DNA of 64,000 nt, from positions 434,001 through 498,000 of the forward strand of contig NZ_JRKI01000003.1 in assembly GCF_000935125.1 (NCBI RefSeq). Reading direction: 5' to 3'. How positions within the stretch are numbered: position 1 is the first letter of the stretch; every line of letters starts with the position of its first letter. Below the pieces are notes generated by a model, which made no database searches, was not told the DNA's origin, and saw only the letters and a program-made list of their open reading frames with translations. Shown one piece after another: positions 61,868 to 64,000 of the stretch. A program made the translations under genes and the position numbers. This DNA is from Streptomyces natalensis ATCC 27448 (GTDB lineage: Bacteria > Actinomycetota > Actinomycetes > Streptomycetales > Streptomycetaceae).

Positions 61868-64000
61868 ATGGACCACTTCTTCCACACCTTTGCCGACCCC
61901 GACTTCTACGAGGACATCGCCCGGTGGCGGTGCCCTCCCGACGATCCACGGTTTCGCAGAATACGACGGGGGCCGGCATCCGTCGCGTACGCCGATGGCT
62001 GGCAGTACACGCGCCACGGCATCTGGACCGTCTGCAGCCCTGGGCAGGAACCCCTTGGCAAACAGGGGTGGAAGCTCCACATCGCGGTCACGCCCGAGTC
62101 ATTCCCGGCTCTACTCGAGAAGGTCTCCGGTTTCTGTTTCTCGCGCCGGGTCCGATTCAAATTCCTGGCCCGGTACGAGTATGCGTGGCTGGTCAACGCC
62201 AAGTACGCACCCCGGCCCGTCAGCGGGAAGGGCATCGTCCTCTACCCGGCCGACGAGGACCTGTCGGTCGCGCTGGCCCGCGAGCTGACCGAGTCACTGC
62301 GGGATGCAAGAGGGCCGCGGATCCTGTCCGACCTGCAGCTCGACGACACCGTCGTGCATGCCAGGTACGGCGCCTACACCCGCCGGTACTGCCGTGACGC
62401 CGTCGGAAAGGTTGCTTTCGCGCTGGAGGACCCCGACGGGCGCCTGGTGCCCGACCGGAGATCGGTTCCGTTCGCGGCACCACCGTTCGTCGTCGTACCC
62501 GACGCGTTCAAGGCGCGCCGACCGACGGCCGAGGGGCCGCTGCCGCCGTACCGGGTCGACAAGACACTTCACTTCTCCAACAGCGGCGGCGTCTACCTGG
62601 CCACCAACCTGGACGACGACCGACAAGTCGTCCTGAAGGAGGCACGCCCCCACGCCGGTTACGACCTCGTGGGAGGCGACGCCGTCCGGCGGGCCGTTCG
62701 CGAGTACGAGGCGATGCGCAGGTTCGCCGACCTGCCGGAGGTGCCTGAGGCGTACGACCAGTTCACCTGGCAGTCCCACCTGTTCACCGCGATGGAGTAC
62801 GTCCAGGGCGCCACGCTCCAGGAGTGGTGCGCCGCCCACCAGCCCTTCCTGCTGCGCTCCGACCCCTTCGCCCCGCCCGCTCCGGAGGAGGTCCAGGACT
62901 ACCGGGAGAAGGTCGAGGTGATGCTGGTACGGCTGCGCAAGGTACTCGGAGCCCTGTGGAAGCGGGGGTACATCTTCGGGGACATCCACCCCGGCAATGT
63001 GATGGTGACGCCCGAGCTCGACGTCCGGCTCCTCGACCTGGAGGCGTGTCTGCCCGAGACGGAAGCACGTCCGTTCCCCGGCGCACCGGGGTTCAGCGAT
63101 CCGGCCAGGAGCGGCCGGGACGCCGACGAGTACGCGCTGGGCATGCTGGAGCTCTCCTGCTACCTGCCGCTCACCCACCTCGCCCGCATGGACGGCACAA
63201 AGCTGCGCCAGCTCACCGAGGTCGCCCGCAGCAGGTTCGGCCTGTCTCGGAGCTGGGCAGACCGGATCGCGGGTATCGACCCAACACCGGCCGCTGCGCA
63301 TCCCCACGACGGTCGCCCGGCCGGCTCCGCTTCCTCCAGCCACGTCGAGGAGGCCCTCGGGTTCGAGGCGTGGGCCGCCCGCATCGTGGCCGGCCTGAAG
63401 TCCGTGATGGACGATCACCGGCCCGACCGCCTCTTCCCCTGCGACCACACCGGGTTCGCCCTGTCGCCCGTGTCACTCGCCACGGGGGCGGCAGGTGTGC
63501 TGTGGGCTCTGCTGGGCACCGAAGACCTCGGCATACAGCCGTCCTCCGACGGAGCGGACTGTCGCGAGTTCGTCACCGCACTGGAGCTGGAGGGCCTCAA
63601 CGAGCGGATCACCAACTGGATCGTGACGCAGGGCCGCGCCTCCGCAGGGCGGCTCGAATGCGGGCTCTACGACAGCGGATTGGGCGCCGGGTACACGCTC
63701 TGGAGGGCTGGGCGAACCGAACACGCCCAGTGGCTGGTGGACGCCGCCCTCGCACGGGACCGCGCATCGTGCGGGCTGAGCCTGTTCAGCGGCCTCGCCG
63801 GCATCTACCTGGCGGTGGCGGAGATGTCGGGTGCGGCGAGGCCGCCGGGTGTTGCGGATCGGGACGTGCCTCGGCCCCCCTTGGTACCGGTCTCGCTTGC
63901 CGAGGAGATGGGTGCAGAACTTGCGGAGCGGGCGGACCGGTTCGCCATCCGGCTGCGCAAGGCCGGATCCCGTGATGTGTCGCAGTACGGGCTGATGCAC
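61868..64000 (+). CDS. Class III lanthipeptide synthetase LanKC (3' end missing)
   Basis: 711 codons remain open to the right edge. N-terminal lyase part (1 to about 215) includes the class III signature YAWLVNAKYAPRPVSGKGIV. The kinase domain follows (about 225-520): ATP-site Lys near 255 in VVLKEARP, catalytic Asp near 372 in FGDIHPGNVMV and the second metal-site Asp near 390 in LLDLEAC. The LanC-like cyclase begins around 530 (SLATGAAGVLW) and is cut. The enzyme phosphorylates and eliminates Ser/Thr of the precursor and directs cyclisation to labionin or, with the decarboxylase, avionin. Cyclase zinc ligands, absent in class III, cannot be checked. The 78 bases upstream hold no promoter that I could see. 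Confidence 0.92.
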   Translation, partial: MDHFFHTFADPDFYEDIARWRCPPDDPRFRRIRRGPASVAYADGWQYTRHGIWTVCSPGQEPLGKQGWKLHIAVTPESFPALLEKVSGFCFSRRVRFKFLARYEYAWLVNAKYAPRPVSGKGIVLYPADEDLSVALARELTESLRDARGPRILSDLQLDDTVVHARYGAYTRRYCRDAVGKVAFALEDPDGRLVPDRRSVPFAAPPFVVVPDAFKARRPTAEGPLPPYRVDKTLHFSNSGGVYLATNLDDDRQVVLKEARPHAGYDLVGGDAVRRAVREYEAMRRFADLPEVPEAYDQFTWQSHLFTAMEYVQGATLQEWCAAHQPFLLRSDPFAPPAPEEVQDYREKVEVMLVRLRKVLGALWKRGYIFGDIHPGNVMVTPELDVRLLDLEACLPETEARPFPGAPGFSDPARSGRDADEYALGMLELSCYLPLTHLARMDGTKLRQLTEVARSRFGLSRSWADRIAGIDPTPAAAHPHDGRPAGSASSSHVEEALGFEAWAARIVAGLKSVMDDHRPDRLFPCDHTGFALSPVSLATGAAGVLWALLGTEDLGIQPSSDGADCREFVTALELEGLNERITNWIVTQGRASAGRLECGLYDSGLGAGYTLWRAGRTEHAQWLVDAALARDRASCGLSLFSGLAGIYLAVAEMSGAARPPGVADRDVPRPPLVPVSLAEEMGAELAERADRFAIRLRKAGSRDVSQYGLMH

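Overview
The window is very GC-rich, with dense genes, GTG/TTG starts, stop-start overlaps and many actinobacterial domain families (DUF1876, DUF4232, DUF5994, LCP, Ser/Thr kinase with PP2C). It reads as the chromosome of a Streptomyces or close relative. Two perfect Streptomyces-type parS sites and rare in-frame TTA (bldA-type) codons in the 37-59 kb region support this.

Region 1 (1-7.4 kb) is cobalamin synthesis: cobIJ (cut by the left edge), cobH and cobG on the minus strand, and a B12 riboswitch driving cobN on the plus strand. Two parS sites lie inside cobG.

Region 2 (7.4-37 kb) is ordinary Streptomyces chromosome: an MFS remnant broken at an inverted-repeat element, VanZ, LCP, a BlaI/M56/TerB group with two BlaI-type operators, a small-protein/desaturase pair, an M50-CBS protease with a PP2C phosphatase, a D,D-carboxypeptidase, a membrane kinase, CapA, two CitE-like lyases, PadR-, GntR/TetR- and LysR-controlled enzymes, an orphan Imm53 protein and an aminotransferase.

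Region 3 (37.2-40.6 kb) is a less GC-rich block holding a KamA-type radical SAM protein, a convergent membrane protein and an Lrp regulator. It ends at a decayed tyrosine integrase and a 44-bp 3' piece of a tRNA-Gly(CCC) gene, which looks like the scar of an integrated element.

Region 4 (41.4-64 kb, running off the right edge) is a biosynthetic cluster best explained as a lipolanthine pathway, a lanthipeptide/polyketide hybrid of the microvionin-goadvionin type. Three regulators (SARP, LuxR type, and a frameshifted ParB/StrR-like protein) precede the biosynthetic genes. A strong promoter then leads into a GNAT, a 30-residue precursor peptide with a class III leader motif and a C-terminal S-x2-S-x2-C, a KAS III, an ACP, a second GNAT, an SDR, two unusual FabD-like proteins, an amidinotransferase, a 2,483-residue A-PCP-KS-AT-DH-KR-ACP enzyme, a type II thioesterase, a small membrane protein, a HFCD-type cysteine decarboxylase and a class III synthetase LanKC (3' end missing). 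The inferred logic is this. The amidinotransferase makes a guanidino starter, which the NRPS-PKS loads and extends. The discrete KAS III/ACP/SDR set helps build the chain. LanKC and the decarboxylase form an avionin ring on the precursor, and a GNAT joins the acyl chain to the peptide N-terminus.

Two genes (an alpha/beta hydrolase near 30.57 kb and the ParB-like regulator near 45.22 kb) carry apparent single-base frameshifts. These may be real decay or sequencing errors in G-rich runs.
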